A program made the translations under genes and the position numbers. From the NCBI RefSeq assembly GCF_030812475.1, contig NZ_JAUSSR010000011.1, forward strand, positions 62,001 to 126,000: DNA of 64,000 nucleotides, read 5' to 3'. Shown here one piece after another: positions 52,959-60,554 of the stretch. The notes beneath the pieces were generated by a model. It did not search any database and was not told the origin of the DNA. It saw only the letters and a list, made by a program, of their open reading frames with translations. The number at the start of each line of letters is the position of its first letter. The first letter of the stretch is position 1. This DNA is from Pseudomonas lini (GTDB taxonomy: Bacteria > Pseudomonadota > Gammaproteobacteria > Pseudomonadales > Pseudomonadaceae).

Positions 52959-54140
52959 TTATTCCAATGCCGAAGCCGGCCCGAAGAACTCGTAGCGGCT
53001 TTGCTTCTCCGGTACGCCCAAGGCCTTGAGGTGCCCCTTGACCGCCGTCATGAACCCTTTAGGCCCAAGAAAGTAGGCATCCAGGTCGCGCTGCTGCGGC
53101 AACCACTCGCCCAGTTGCTCCTGGCTCAACAGCCCGACCTTGTCCGCCGCCGGGCTGACACCGTCATCTTCGTCGTAGCAATAAAAACGCTTGAGCTGCG
53201 GATGACGCTCGGCCAGGCCGTCGATCCAGTCGCGGAAGGCATGGACGCTGCCGTTGCGAGCGCAGTGGATAAAGTGCACCGGGCGCTCGGTCGCCAGCGC
53301 GGCTTCGAGCATCGGCAGGGTCGGGGTGATGCCGACGCCACCGCTGATCAGCACCAACGGCTTGTCGCTGGCTGTCAGGGTGAACTCGCCCGATGGCGGA
53401 AACAGCTGGATGCTGGAACCGACATGCAGCTGATCGTGCAGGTGATTGGAGGCGCGGCCGCCCTCTTCGCGCTTGACGCTGATGCGGTACTGGCCTTTGT
53501 TGGCCAGGGCCGACAGCGAATAATTACGGCGAATCTCTTCGCCATCGAGGATCAGCTTCATGCCGATGTACTGGCCGGGTTCTGCCGCCAGAATGGCGCC
53601 TTTGTCCGCTGGTTCGAAGTAGAACGAAGTGATTTCCGCGCTCTCTTCAACCTTGGCCACCACGATGAATTCCCGCGCCCCGCGCCAGCCGCCGGGCGCC
53701 TGTTCTTTCTGATCGTAGATGCTGGTTTCGGCACCGATCAGGATGTCGGCCAATTGACCGTAGGCCGCACCCCAGGCGGCCATTACTTGCGGCGTGGCGA
53801 TCTCGTCACCCAGCACTTCGGAGATGGCGCGCAGCAGGCAGCTGCCGACGATCGGGTAGTGTTCCGGCAGAATCTGCAGGGCGACATGCTTGTTGATGAT
53901 CTTGGCCACCAGATCGCCCAGTTGGTCGAGCTGGTCGATGTGTCGCGCATACATCAGGACACCGTTGGCCAAGGCACGGGGCTGATCGCCGCTGGCCTGG
54001 TGAGCCTGGTTGAACAATGGACGCACCTCCGGGTATTCGGAGAGCATCATGCGGTAGAAGTGAGTGATCAAGGCTTCGCCACCGCTTTCCAGCAACGGCA
54101 CGGTAGATTTGACGATTGCACGGTCTTGAACGCTAAGCAT
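52959..54140 (-). CDS. hmp: flavohemoprotein (nitric oxide dioxygenase)
   Basis: Converts NO to nitrate with O2 and NAD(P)H; called fhp in P. aeruginosa. The 393-residue protein has the globin domain (1-138) with the proximal histidine in NKHVALQI (near 85), an FAD domain with the RNYSLS motif, and an NAD domain (ISGGVGITPTLPMLEA). It is convergent with dauR and divergent from norR/fhpR, whose sigma54-type binding sites lie upstream. Confidence 0.97.
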   Translation of the reverse strand: MLSVQDRAIVKSTVPLLESGGEALITHFYRMMLSEYPEVRPLFNQAHQASGDQPRALANGVLMYARHIDQLDQLGDLVAKIINKHVALQILPEHYPIVGSCLLRAISEVLGDEIATPQVMAAWGAAYGQLADILIGAETSIYDQKEQAPGGWRGAREFIVVAKVEESAEITSFYFEPADKGAILAAEPGQYIGMKLILDGEEIRRNYSLSALANKGQYRISVKREEGGRASNHLHDQLHVGSSIQLFPPSGEFTLTASDKPLVLISGGVGITPTLPMLEAALATERPVHFIHCARNGSVHAFRDWIDGLAERHPQLKRFYCYDEDDGVSPAADKVGLLSQEQLGEWLPQQRDLDAYFLGPKGFMTAVKGHLKALGVPEKQSRYEFFGPASALE

Positions 54141-54187
54141 TAAATGACTCCTGAACGACGGGTTTCTATCTGGATGACCTAGAACAA

Positions 54188-54203
54188 TCAGTTTTCATGC
54201 CAA
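54188..54203 (-). promoter_or_regulatory. candidate sigma54 promoter of hmp
   Basis: The minus strand reads TTGGCATGAAAACTGA: GG at the -24 position, then 10 bases, then GA where the consensus has GC. It lies 48 bases before the hmp ATG. The match is good at -24 but one base off at -12. Confidence 0.5.
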
Positions 54204-54243
54204 CAATTAAACCGTTATAAATCAACAACTTAATAATTTTATA

Positions 54244-54299
54244 GTCATAAAGACACAGCCTGCCTTATAGTCATACCGACTACATGGAGTCACTATGAC
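54244..54299. promoter_or_regulatory. three NorR/FhpR-type activator sites
   Basis: Three copies of GT-N7-AC, all fitting the tighter form GTCA-N4-GAC, are seen at 54244-54254 (GTCATAAAGAC), 54270-54280 (GTCATACCGAC) and 54289-54299 (GTCACTATGAC). They lie 41-96 bases upstream of the hmp promoter; the third overlaps the norR start codon. Three sites are also found upstream of E. coli norVW. Confidence 0.75.
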
Positions 54300-55845
54300 T
54301 GCAAAATCCCTGTTGACCGCCCTGCTGCCTCTGGTCTCGGACCTGTCCCGCGAACTGCCCGAAGGCGAGCGCTATCGGCGCCTGCTCGAAGCCATGCGTG
54401 CCCTGCTGCCTTGCGATGCCGCGGCCCTGCTGCGCATCGATGGCGAATGGCTGGTGCCGCTGGCCGTCGACGGGTTGAGCACCGACACCCTCGGTCGACG
54501 TTTCAAGATCAGCGAGCACCCGCGATTCGAAGCCTTGCTCAGCAGCCCGGGGCCAACCCGGTTCGCTGCCGACAGTGATTTGCCCGACCCCTACGACGGT
54601 CTGGTCGATGGCCTTGAGGAGCATCTGGAAGTCCACGACTGCATCGGCTGCCCGCTGTTTATCGACGAACGCCCCTGGGGGTTGCTGACCCTCGATGCAC
54701 TCGACCCCGAGCGCTTCGAACCGATCGAACTGGACGCCCTGCAAGCCTTCGCCAGCCTCGCTGCCGCCACGGTCAACGCCGCCGAGCGCATCGAACGCCT
54801 GGCCAATCGTGTCGAAGACGAACATCAGCGCGCAGAGGTGTATCGCCAGGCCAGCGGCCAGCAGAACCGCGAGATGATCGGCCAGAGCAAGGCCCACAAA
54901 CGGTTGGTGGAAGAGATCAATCTGGTGGGCGGCAGCGATCTGACCGTGCTGATCACCGGCGAAACCGGGGTCGGCAAGGAGCTGGTGGCCCAGGCCATCC
55001 ACGCCGCATCGCCCCGGGCCGACAAGCCGATCATCAGCCTCAACTGCGCCGCATTGCCGGAGACACTGGTGGAGAGTGAACTGTTTGGTCACGTCCGCGG
55101 GGCCTTTACCGGAGCGATGAACGATCGGCGCGGCAAGTTCGAATTGGCCAATGGCGGCACGCTGTTCCTCGATGAAGTCGGCGAGCTGTCCCTGACAGTG
55201 CAGGCCAAATTGCTACGCGTCTTGCAAAGCGGTCAGCTGCAGCGCCTGGGCTCGGACACGGAGCATCAGGTTGACGTGCGATTGATTGCCGCGACCAATC
55301 GCGACCTGGCCGAGGAAGTGCGCAGCGGTCGCTACCGCGCCGACTTTTACCACCGGCTGAGTGTCTACCCATTGCTGGTGCCGGCATTGCGCGATCGCGG
55401 GCGCGATGTGCTGCTGCTCAGCGGCTTTTTCCTGGAGCAGAACCGCTCGCGCATGGGGCTCAACAGCCTGCGCCTGAGCAACGACGCCCAGGCTGCATTG
55501 CTGGCGTATGCGTGGCCAGGGAATGTGCGGGAACTGGAGCACTTGATCGGCCGCAGTGCGCTGAAAGCCTTGGGTAACTGCAAGGAACGGCCGAAGATCC
55601 TCAGCTTGAGTGCAGCAGACCTGGATTTGCCCAATGGCAGTGTTGAAGTCGTATCCGAGCAACCGACAGCGGCCCCCGTGGCATTGGTGTCGGGGGATCT
55701 ACGCGAGGCCACCGAACATTATCAGCGCCAATTGATCGGCGCCTGCCTGGAACGCCATCACAACAATTGGGCGAGTGCGGCGCGGGAGCTGGGCCTGGAC
55801 CGGGCGAATCTTGGGCGGATGGCCAAAAGACTGGGCATGAAATGA
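54295..55845 (+). CDS. norR: NO-responsive sigma54 activator NorR/FhpR
   Basis: Activates hmp (fhp) when its GAF-domain iron binds NO. The 516-residue protein has a GAF domain (about 20-170), an AAA+ domain (about 190-425) with Walker A GETGVGKE, the sigma54 contact loop GAFTGA and Walker B LFLDEVGEL, and a Fis-type HTH at the end (NNWASAARELGLDRANLGRMAKRLGMK). P. aeruginosa calls the orthologue next to fhp FhpR. A start at the ATG inside the third binding site suggests autoregulation. Confidence 0.94.
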   Translation: MTAKSLLTALLPLVSDLSRELPEGERYRRLLEAMRALLPCDAAALLRIDGEWLVPLAVDGLSTDTLGRRFKISEHPRFEALLSSPGPTRFAADSDLPDPYDGLVDGLEEHLEVHDCIGCPLFIDERPWGLLTLDALDPERFEPIELDALQAFASLAAATVNAAERIERLANRVEDEHQRAEVYRQASGQQNREMIGQSKAHKRLVEEINLVGGSDLTVLITGETGVGKELVAQAIHAASPRADKPIISLNCAALPETLVESELFGHVRGAFTGAMNDRRGKFELANGGTLFLDEVGELSLTVQAKLLRVLQSGQLQRLGSDTEHQVDVRLIAATNRDLAEEVRSGRYRADFYHRLSVYPLLVPALRDRGRDVLLLSGFFLEQNRSRMGLNSLRLSNDAQAALLAYAWPGNVRELEHLIGRSALKALGNCKERPKILSLSAADLDLPNGSVEVVSEQPTAAPVALVSGDLREATEHYQRQLIGACLERHHNNWASAARELGLDRANLGRMAKRLGMK

Positions 55846-55978
55846 GAACACCTCGCCGCAGTATTCATCCTTTGGGTATTTGGCCTAAAGCCTGCCCCCG
55901 ACAAGTCGATAACCCGGCATTGATAGTTGTCGGCGATCCCGCGATCGCCAACCCCACCTTTTTCCCCAGAAGGTTTTT

Positions 55979-56881
55979 ATGTCCTCCAACAACGCCCGCG
56001 CAGACTCACTATCGCTTTTGCTGTTTACCTTGCGCAGCGGCAAGCTGATGGCGATCAATCTGCTGAAAGTCAGCGAAATCATCCCCTGCCCGCCTCTGAC
56101 ACGGTTGCCGGAATCGCACCCCCACGTCAAAGGCATCGCCACCCTGCGCGGGACTGCACTGTCGGTGATCGACCTCAGCCGCGCCATCGGCGAGCGGCCC
56201 CTGGAAGACCCGAACGGTGGCTGCCTGATCGTCACCGATGTCAGCCGCTCCAAGCAGGGCCTGCACGTTCAGGCAGTGAGCAAGATCGTCCATTGCCTGT
56301 CCACCGACATCCGTCCACCCCCCTTCGGTTCCGGCGGTGTGCGTTCGTACATCACCGGCGTGACTTCGGTCGACGGCACCCTGGTGCAGGTGCTCGACAT
56401 CGAAAAAGTCATCCACGGCATCGCCCCGGCGCAGATCGAAACGGCTCCGACCGAATTGAGCATGGAAGATGCCGAAATCCTCGGCAATGCACGGATCCTG
56501 GTGGTCGATGACAGCCAGGTTGCCCTGCAACAATCGGTGCACACCCTGCGCAACCTCGGGCTGCAATGCCACACCGCGCGCAGCGCCAGGGAAGCCATCG
56601 ACTGCCTGCTGGACCTGCAAGGCACCGCCCAGCAGATCAACCTGATCGTCTCGGACATCGAAATGTCGGAGATGGATGGTTATGCCTTTACCCGCACCCT
56701 GCGCGAGACGCCGGACTTCTCGCACCTTTATGTGCTGCTGCACACCTCGCTGAACAGTGCCATGAACAGCGAAAAAGCCCGATTGGCCGGGGCCAATGCG
56801 GTACTCACCAAGTTCTCCTCGCCAGAACTGACCAAATGCCTGATCGAAGCGGCCAAGGCCGTCGCCGAACAAGGTCATTGA
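55979..56881 (+). CDS. cheV: chemotaxis protein CheV
   Basis: CheV couples receptors to CheA and can be phosphorylated as an adaptation sink. The 300-residue protein has an N-terminal CheW-like domain (about 12-150; LLLFTLRSGKLMAINLLKVSEII) and a C-terminal receiver (about 165-295; ILVVDDSQVALQQ, phospho-acceptor Asp in IVSDIEMSEMDGY, Thr in LHTSLNS, Lys in LTKFSS). The rest of the chemotaxis machinery is outside this window. Confidence 0.94.
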   Translation: MSSNNARADSLSLLLFTLRSGKLMAINLLKVSEIIPCPPLTRLPESHPHVKGIATLRGTALSVIDLSRAIGERPLEDPNGGCLIVTDVSRSKQGLHVQAVSKIVHCLSTDIRPPPFGSGGVRSYITGVTSVDGTLVQVLDIEKVIHGIAPAQIETAPTELSMEDAEILGNARILVVDDSQVALQQSVHTLRNLGLQCHTARSAREAIDCLLDLQGTAQQINLIVSDIEMSEMDGYAFTRTLRETPDFSHLYVLLHTSLNSAMNSEKARLAGANAVLTKFSSPELTKCLIEAAKAVAEQGH

Positions 56882-56884
56882 GCC

Positions 56885-57367
56885 TTGATCGGGAATTTTT
56901 ACTTTCTGCTGCGGCGCAACCTGGCCGAGGCTCTGCCCGTTATCACCTGGCCTCAAGGGATTGTCCTGAGCGCCTACCACCCCGAACTGGCGCATGCCGT
57001 GCATCACTTGATGCAACGGGGCCATCAGGAAGGTGGCGGTCGCGTGCCGGCGCTGGAGGTCTGGCAACAGCGTTTCGAAACCGACCCCGAGTACGATCCG
57101 GCCTTGTGCTTCATCGCCCAGGATGCCGATGGCATCGTGGGCGTGTGCCAATGCTGGACCAGCGCCTTTATCAAGAACCTGGTGGTGCATCCGCGAGTTC
57201 AGGGCCAGGGATTGGGACGCGCTTTGCTGCTGCATGCTTTCAGCGTGTTTCAGCAGCGGCGCGAAGGTTATGTGGATTTGAAGGTATTGGAGAGCAATCT
57301 TCGGGCTCAGCGGTTGTATGAAAGTGCCGGGATGTATGTGGTCCGCCGGGAACCGGTTCCGGTCTGA
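56885..57367 (+). CDS. GNAT-family N-acetyltransferase
   Basis: A 160-residue protein with the GNAT acetyl-CoA site FIKNLVVHPRVQGQGLGRALLLHAFSVF and the late motif LKVLESNLRAQRLYESAGM. The presumed start is TTG 56885, 3 bases after the cheV stop, with AAGG in the end of cheV as a possible Shine-Dalgarno, so it may be coupled to cheV. A shorter form from ATG 57010 cannot be excluded. The substrate is unknown. Confidence 0.82.
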   Translation: MIGNFYFLLRRNLAEALPVITWPQGIVLSAYHPELAHAVHHLMQRGHQEGGGRVPALEVWQQRFETDPEYDPALCFIAQDADGIVGVCQCWTSAFIKNLVVHPRVQGQGLGRALLLHAFSVFQQRREGYVDLKVLESNLRAQRLYESAGMYVVRREPVPV

Positions 57368-57375
57368 CACACCGC

Positions 57376-57468
57376 CATCGCGGGCAAGCCACGCTCCCAC
57401 AGGATGTATGTCGTTCGCGAAGGATGAATACGACACAAAACCTGTGGGAGCGTGGCTTGCCCGCGAAG
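57376..57468. repeat. REP pair, CGTGGCTTGCCCGCG subtype
   Basis: Inverted unit CGCGGGCAAGCCACGCTCCCAC (57380) is mirrored by GTGGGAGCGTGGCTTGCCCGCG ending near 57465, with the heads facing inward. Confidence 0.9.
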
Positions 57469-57546
57469 TGGCCGACACATTCAACACACAACCATCAGGC
57501 ATACTCCAGGCATTCGGCCAACCAAATGCCCAAGGATGCCTCAACC

Positions 57547-57873
57547 ATGAAACCTGCCACCTTGACCTTCCTCTGCCTCACCGTCCTCGCCACCCAGGCC
57601 CACGCCTCCAGCCCCGACGCCTGGGCGGCCTACGACAAAGCCGTGCTCGCCGGGTGCACCAAGGCCAGCGGCCTGAAAAATGCCAAACCCGTCGGCGACG
57701 CCGCACAGTTCGATGACCGGGTCGGCTACACCGCAGTGCTGCTGCAAGGCCAATACCCGCAAAAACACATGAAAGGCCAGCAAGGCACCGAGCTGTGCCT
57801 GTTCAACAAAAAAAGCAAAACCGCCTACGTGACCGAGTGGAACTCCATCCGCCCAACCGCCAAGGCGCAGTGA
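57547..57873 (+). CDS. small exported protein of unknown function
   Basis: A 108-residue precursor with a signal peptide (MKPATLTFLCLTVLATQAHA, cleavage near residue 20) and a mature part of about 88 residues with two cysteines (LAGCTK and ELCLFNKK) that could form a disulfide. I recognise no family; DDRVGYTAVLLQGQYPQ is the most distinctive stretch. ATG 57547 is chosen because the signal peptide begins there; the reading open from 57424 crosses the REP pair. Periplasmic localisation is inferred only. Confidence 0.78.
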   Translation: MKPATLTFLCLTVLATQAHASSPDAWAAYDKAVLAGCTKASGLKNAKPVGDAAQFDDRVGYTAVLLQGQYPQKHMKGQQGTELCLFNKKSKTAYVTEWNSIRPTAKAQ

Positions 57874-57955
57874 CTGGCGCATTACTTGCTTCGACACCCG
57901 CCTCAACGGTGGCTTTCTGTCGCCATTTCATGTCTCACATGCGACCGGCTGCTCA

Positions 57956-58705
57956 ATGAATACGACGTTTTCCTGCGTAGGGTGCGGCAAGTGCTGCAAC
58001 GACCACCACGTCCCCCTGACCCTGGCCGAGAGCCGGATGTGGGCGGCCGACGGCGGTCAGGTCATCGTGCTGGTGGAAGGTTTCCTGAGCAATGGCCTGG
58101 GTCTGCCAATGGAGCAACGCGAACACGCCGAACGCCGTTCGGCGCGGGTTCGCAGCGGTGCATCCGAGGCCTGCGTGGCGATCACCTTTGCCGCCTACAA
58201 CGCCGGCCCTTGCCGGAATCTTGACGAAGACAAACGCTGCCGCATTTACGAGCGCCGACCGCTGGTGTGCCGTATCTATCCGATGGAAATCAATCCGCAT
58301 ATCCCCCTGAATACAACGATGAAGGAATGTCCCCCCGAGTCATGGGAAAAAGGGCCGGATCTGATTGTGGGTGGTGAATTGGTGGATCAGGCGTTGGGGG
58401 AATTGATCCAGCACTCCCGTCAGGCGGATCGCGATGAGATTCAGACCAAGGATGCCATTTGCGCGTTACTGGGTATTCGCACGACAGCACTGAAAGGCGA
58501 TGGCTTCACCGCTTACCTGCCGGACATGGCGGCGTTTGCTTCAGTGATCGACCAGGTGGCTGGGAAGACGCTGGATGACTGGGGCAGCGAATGGACGTTC
58601 CATGTGTCTGGCGATGAAATCGCCGGGCAAGTGCTGGAGGCTGGGGCGCAGGTGGCGACTGATGAGCCGTTGAATTATGCGTTTATTTCGTTGCGGGCGG
58701 CTTGA
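57956..58705 (+). CDS. YkgJ-family cysteine-cluster protein
   Basis: A 249-residue protein with a CxxCGxCC cluster near the N-terminus (FSCVGCGKCCNDHHVPL) and further cysteines (CRNLDEDKRCRIYERRPLVCRIYPMEINP), the YkgJ/CxxCxxCC zinc or Fe-S chelating pattern. The extra C-terminal half is helical. The family may be linked to metal or Fe-S handling; no reaction is known. It is convergent with the small basic gene at 58820 across a perfect palindrome. Confidence 0.88.
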   Translation: MNTTFSCVGCGKCCNDHHVPLTLAESRMWAADGGQVIVLVEGFLSNGLGLPMEQREHAERRSARVRSGASEACVAITFAAYNAGPCRNLDEDKRCRIYERRPLVCRIYPMEINPHIPLNTTMKECPPESWEKGPDLIVGGELVDQALGELIQHSRQADRDEIQTKDAICALLGIRTTALKGDGFTAYLPDMAAFASVIDQVAGKTLDDWGSEWTFHVSGDEIAGQVLEAGAQVATDEPLNYAFISLRAA

Positions 58706-58734
58706 TTCGAAAGGTGTGTCGCCTGTGATGCCGT

Positions 58735-58788
58735 CTTCGTCGGAACGCCGCCCGGAGCGGGCTTGCTCCGGGCGGCGTTCCGACGAAG
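58735..58788. repeat. 24-bp perfect palindrome (fused REP halves)
   Basis: Two 24-base arms, starting CTTCGTCGGAACGCCGCCC and ending in its exact inverse, close on a 6-base loop (GGGCTT). The centre (GGAGCGGGCTTGCTCC) is a REP core, and each arm carries the CGTCGG extension. It lies between convergent genes and would form a very stable RNA hairpin in either direction. Confidence 0.93.
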
Positions 58789-58819
58789 GCGGCAGACCAG
58801 ACACCGCAGAACTTAAACC

Positions 58820-59077
58820 TTAACGCTTGCCCATCGAACGACGAGTCCCGGGAGGCGCAGCGCCCGGCGTCTTGGTATGGCCATTCTTCGCGCCATTCTT
58901 GTACCAGGGCTGACTGGCATTCTTCGCTGCGGCCAGTTCGCCCGGTTTGAACGGGAACTTGAACGCAGGAATCGCGGCTTTGGTTTCGCTGTCTGCGCTG
59001 GAGTCGACGCTGTCTGGCAGGTCTGCCTGGTCGTCGCTCGAGGCGTCGGCAACCGGCGGTTGTGTCGGGGAAGTCAT
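58820..59077 (-). CDS. small basic conserved hypothetical protein
   Basis: An 85-residue protein: an acidic, disordered N-terminal half (DASSDDQADLPDSVDSSADSE) followed by a Pro/Lys/Gly-rich basic half (AFKFPFKPGELAAAKNASQPWYKNGAKNGHTKTPGAAPPGTRRSMGKR). No domain, signal peptide or membrane segment is seen. The basic end resembles nucleic-acid-binding tails but this is only an impression. ATG 59077 is the more likely start; 24 codons further upstream are open but look non-coding. Confidence 0.75.
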   Translation of the reverse strand: MTSPTQPPVADASSDDQADLPDSVDSSADSETKAAIPAFKFPFKPGELAAAKNASQPWYKNGAKNGHTKTPGAAPPGTRRSMGKR

Positions 59078-59153
59078 GAAAGCTCCGGGTGATGCAATAG
59101 AGTCGGGCCCGGTCAGCGAGCCGCGAAAGGCGGCAGTATACCTCCCCACGATC

Positions 59154-59256
59154 CTGTAGGAGCGAGCTTGCTCGCGAAAAACGTCCAGGCACCGCGTTCA
59201 TCCAGGCAGCCTGCGTTATCGTTAACGTCCTTCGCGAGCAAGCTCGCTCCTACAGG
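59154..59256. repeat. REP pair upstream of the RND operon
   Basis: CTGTAGGAGCGAGCTTGCTC (59155) faces GCGAGCAAGCTCGCTCCTAC ending near 59253. It lies in the 316-base gap between the divergent small hypothetical and the RND adaptor genes. The remainder of the gap presumably carries their promoters; a TTTATAAAGG stretch lies at about 59333-59342. Confidence 0.9.
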
Positions 59257-59393
59257 GGGCCATTACAGTCACCACAACCCCCAAACTGACAGCGCCGTCA
59301 GTTACCGGTCACCTTCCTGACGGGCAAACAGGTTTATAAAGGAAGGTATACACCAGACAAAACTCCGACCACCCAGCCCGGCGCCCCACTCGC

Positions 59394-60554
59394 ATGCGAA
59401 TTCAGAAAAAAACCGCCGTGTTCGTCGGTCTGCTGATAGCACTGGCAGCGCTGGGCACCTGGTACCTCACCAAGCCCGCCACGGCAAAACTGGCCGCCCC
59501 CACCGCCATCCCCGTGCGGGTGGTCGCCGTCGTCGAAAAAGATGTGCCTCGTTACGTCAGTGGCATCGGCTCGGTATTGTCCCTGCACAGCGTCGTGGTA
59601 CGCCCGCAGATCGACGGCATTCTCACCCGAATCCTGGTCAAGGAAGGCCAGCTGGTGAATGAAGGCGACCTGCTGGCGACCATCGACGACCGCTCGATCC
59701 GCGCCAGTCTCGATCTGGCCAAGGCGCAGTTGGGCGAAAGTCAGGCGCAGTTGCAGGTCGCGCAGGTCAACCTCAAGCGCTACAAATTGCTGAGCGTCGA
59801 CGACGGCGTTTCCAAACAGACCTACGACCAGCAACAAGCCCTGGTCAACCAACTCAAGGCCACCGCCCAGGGCAATCAGGCCTCCATCGACGCCGTCCAG
59901 GTGCAGCTTTCCTACACGCAGATTCGCTCCCCGGTCAGCGGTCGCGTCGGGATTCGTACGGTGGACGAAGGCAACTTCCTGCGCATGAGCGACACCCAAG
60001 GCTTGTTCACCGTGACCCAGATCGACCCCATCGCCGTCGAGTTCTCCCTGCCGCAGCAAATGCTGCCGACCCTGCAGGGCTTGATCAACGATCCACAGCG
60101 AGCCCGGGTCAAGGCCTACATCGGTGCCGACACTGACGGCGAAACCGGCAACCTGCTGGGTGAAGGTCATCTGACCCTGATCGACAACCAGATCAACGCC
60201 AACACCGGAACCATCCGCGCCAAGGCCGAATTCAACAACGCCGGGCAAAAACTCTGGCCGGGCTTGCTGGTGACGGTAAAGATTCAGACGGCGCTGGATA
60301 AAGACGCCCTGGTGGTTCCGCCCACTGTCGTACAACGCGGCCTGGATCAACATTTCGTCTACCGGGTCAAGGGTGACAAAGTCGAAACGGTCCAGGTGCA
60401 AATGGTCCACCAAGGCAGCGGCCAGGACATCATCAAAGGCGTCCATCCGGGTGACGTGCTGGTCAGTGATGGCCAGTCGCGCCTCAAGCAAGGTTCCACC
60501 GTCCAGGTACTGACCGAACCGCCCCAAGTGGTGCAATCGCAGGCACAACCATGA
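59394..60554 (+). CDS. RND efflux periplasmic adaptor subunit (MexC/MdtA type)
   Basis: Periplasmic adaptor of a resistance-nodulation-division exporter. The 386-residue protein has an N-terminal membrane or signal segment (about 8-25; VFVGLLIALAALGTWYL), the lipoyl/hairpin region (VVRPQIDGILTRILVKEGQLVNEGDLLATIDDRSIRASL...), beta-barrel (IRSPVSGRVGIRTVDEGNFL) and a membrane-proximal domain. It has no lipobox. Its stop overlaps the pump start (ATGA), so they form one operon. No outer-membrane factor gene is in the window. Confidence 0.93.
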   Translation: MRIQKKTAVFVGLLIALAALGTWYLTKPATAKLAAPTAIPVRVVAVVEKDVPRYVSGIGSVLSLHSVVVRPQIDGILTRILVKEGQLVNEGDLLATIDDRSIRASLDLAKAQLGESQAQLQVAQVNLKRYKLLSVDDGVSKQTYDQQQALVNQLKATAQGNQASIDAVQVQLSYTQIRSPVSGRVGIRTVDEGNFLRMSDTQGLFTVTQIDPIAVEFSLPQQMLPTLQGLINDPQRARVKAYIGADTDGETGNLLGEGHLTLIDNQINANTGTIRAKAEFNNAGQKLWPGLLVTVKIQTALDKDALVVPPTVVQRGLDQHFVYRVKGDKVETVQVQMVHQGSGQDIIKGVHPGDVLVSDGQSRLKQGSTVQVLTEPPQVVQSQAQP

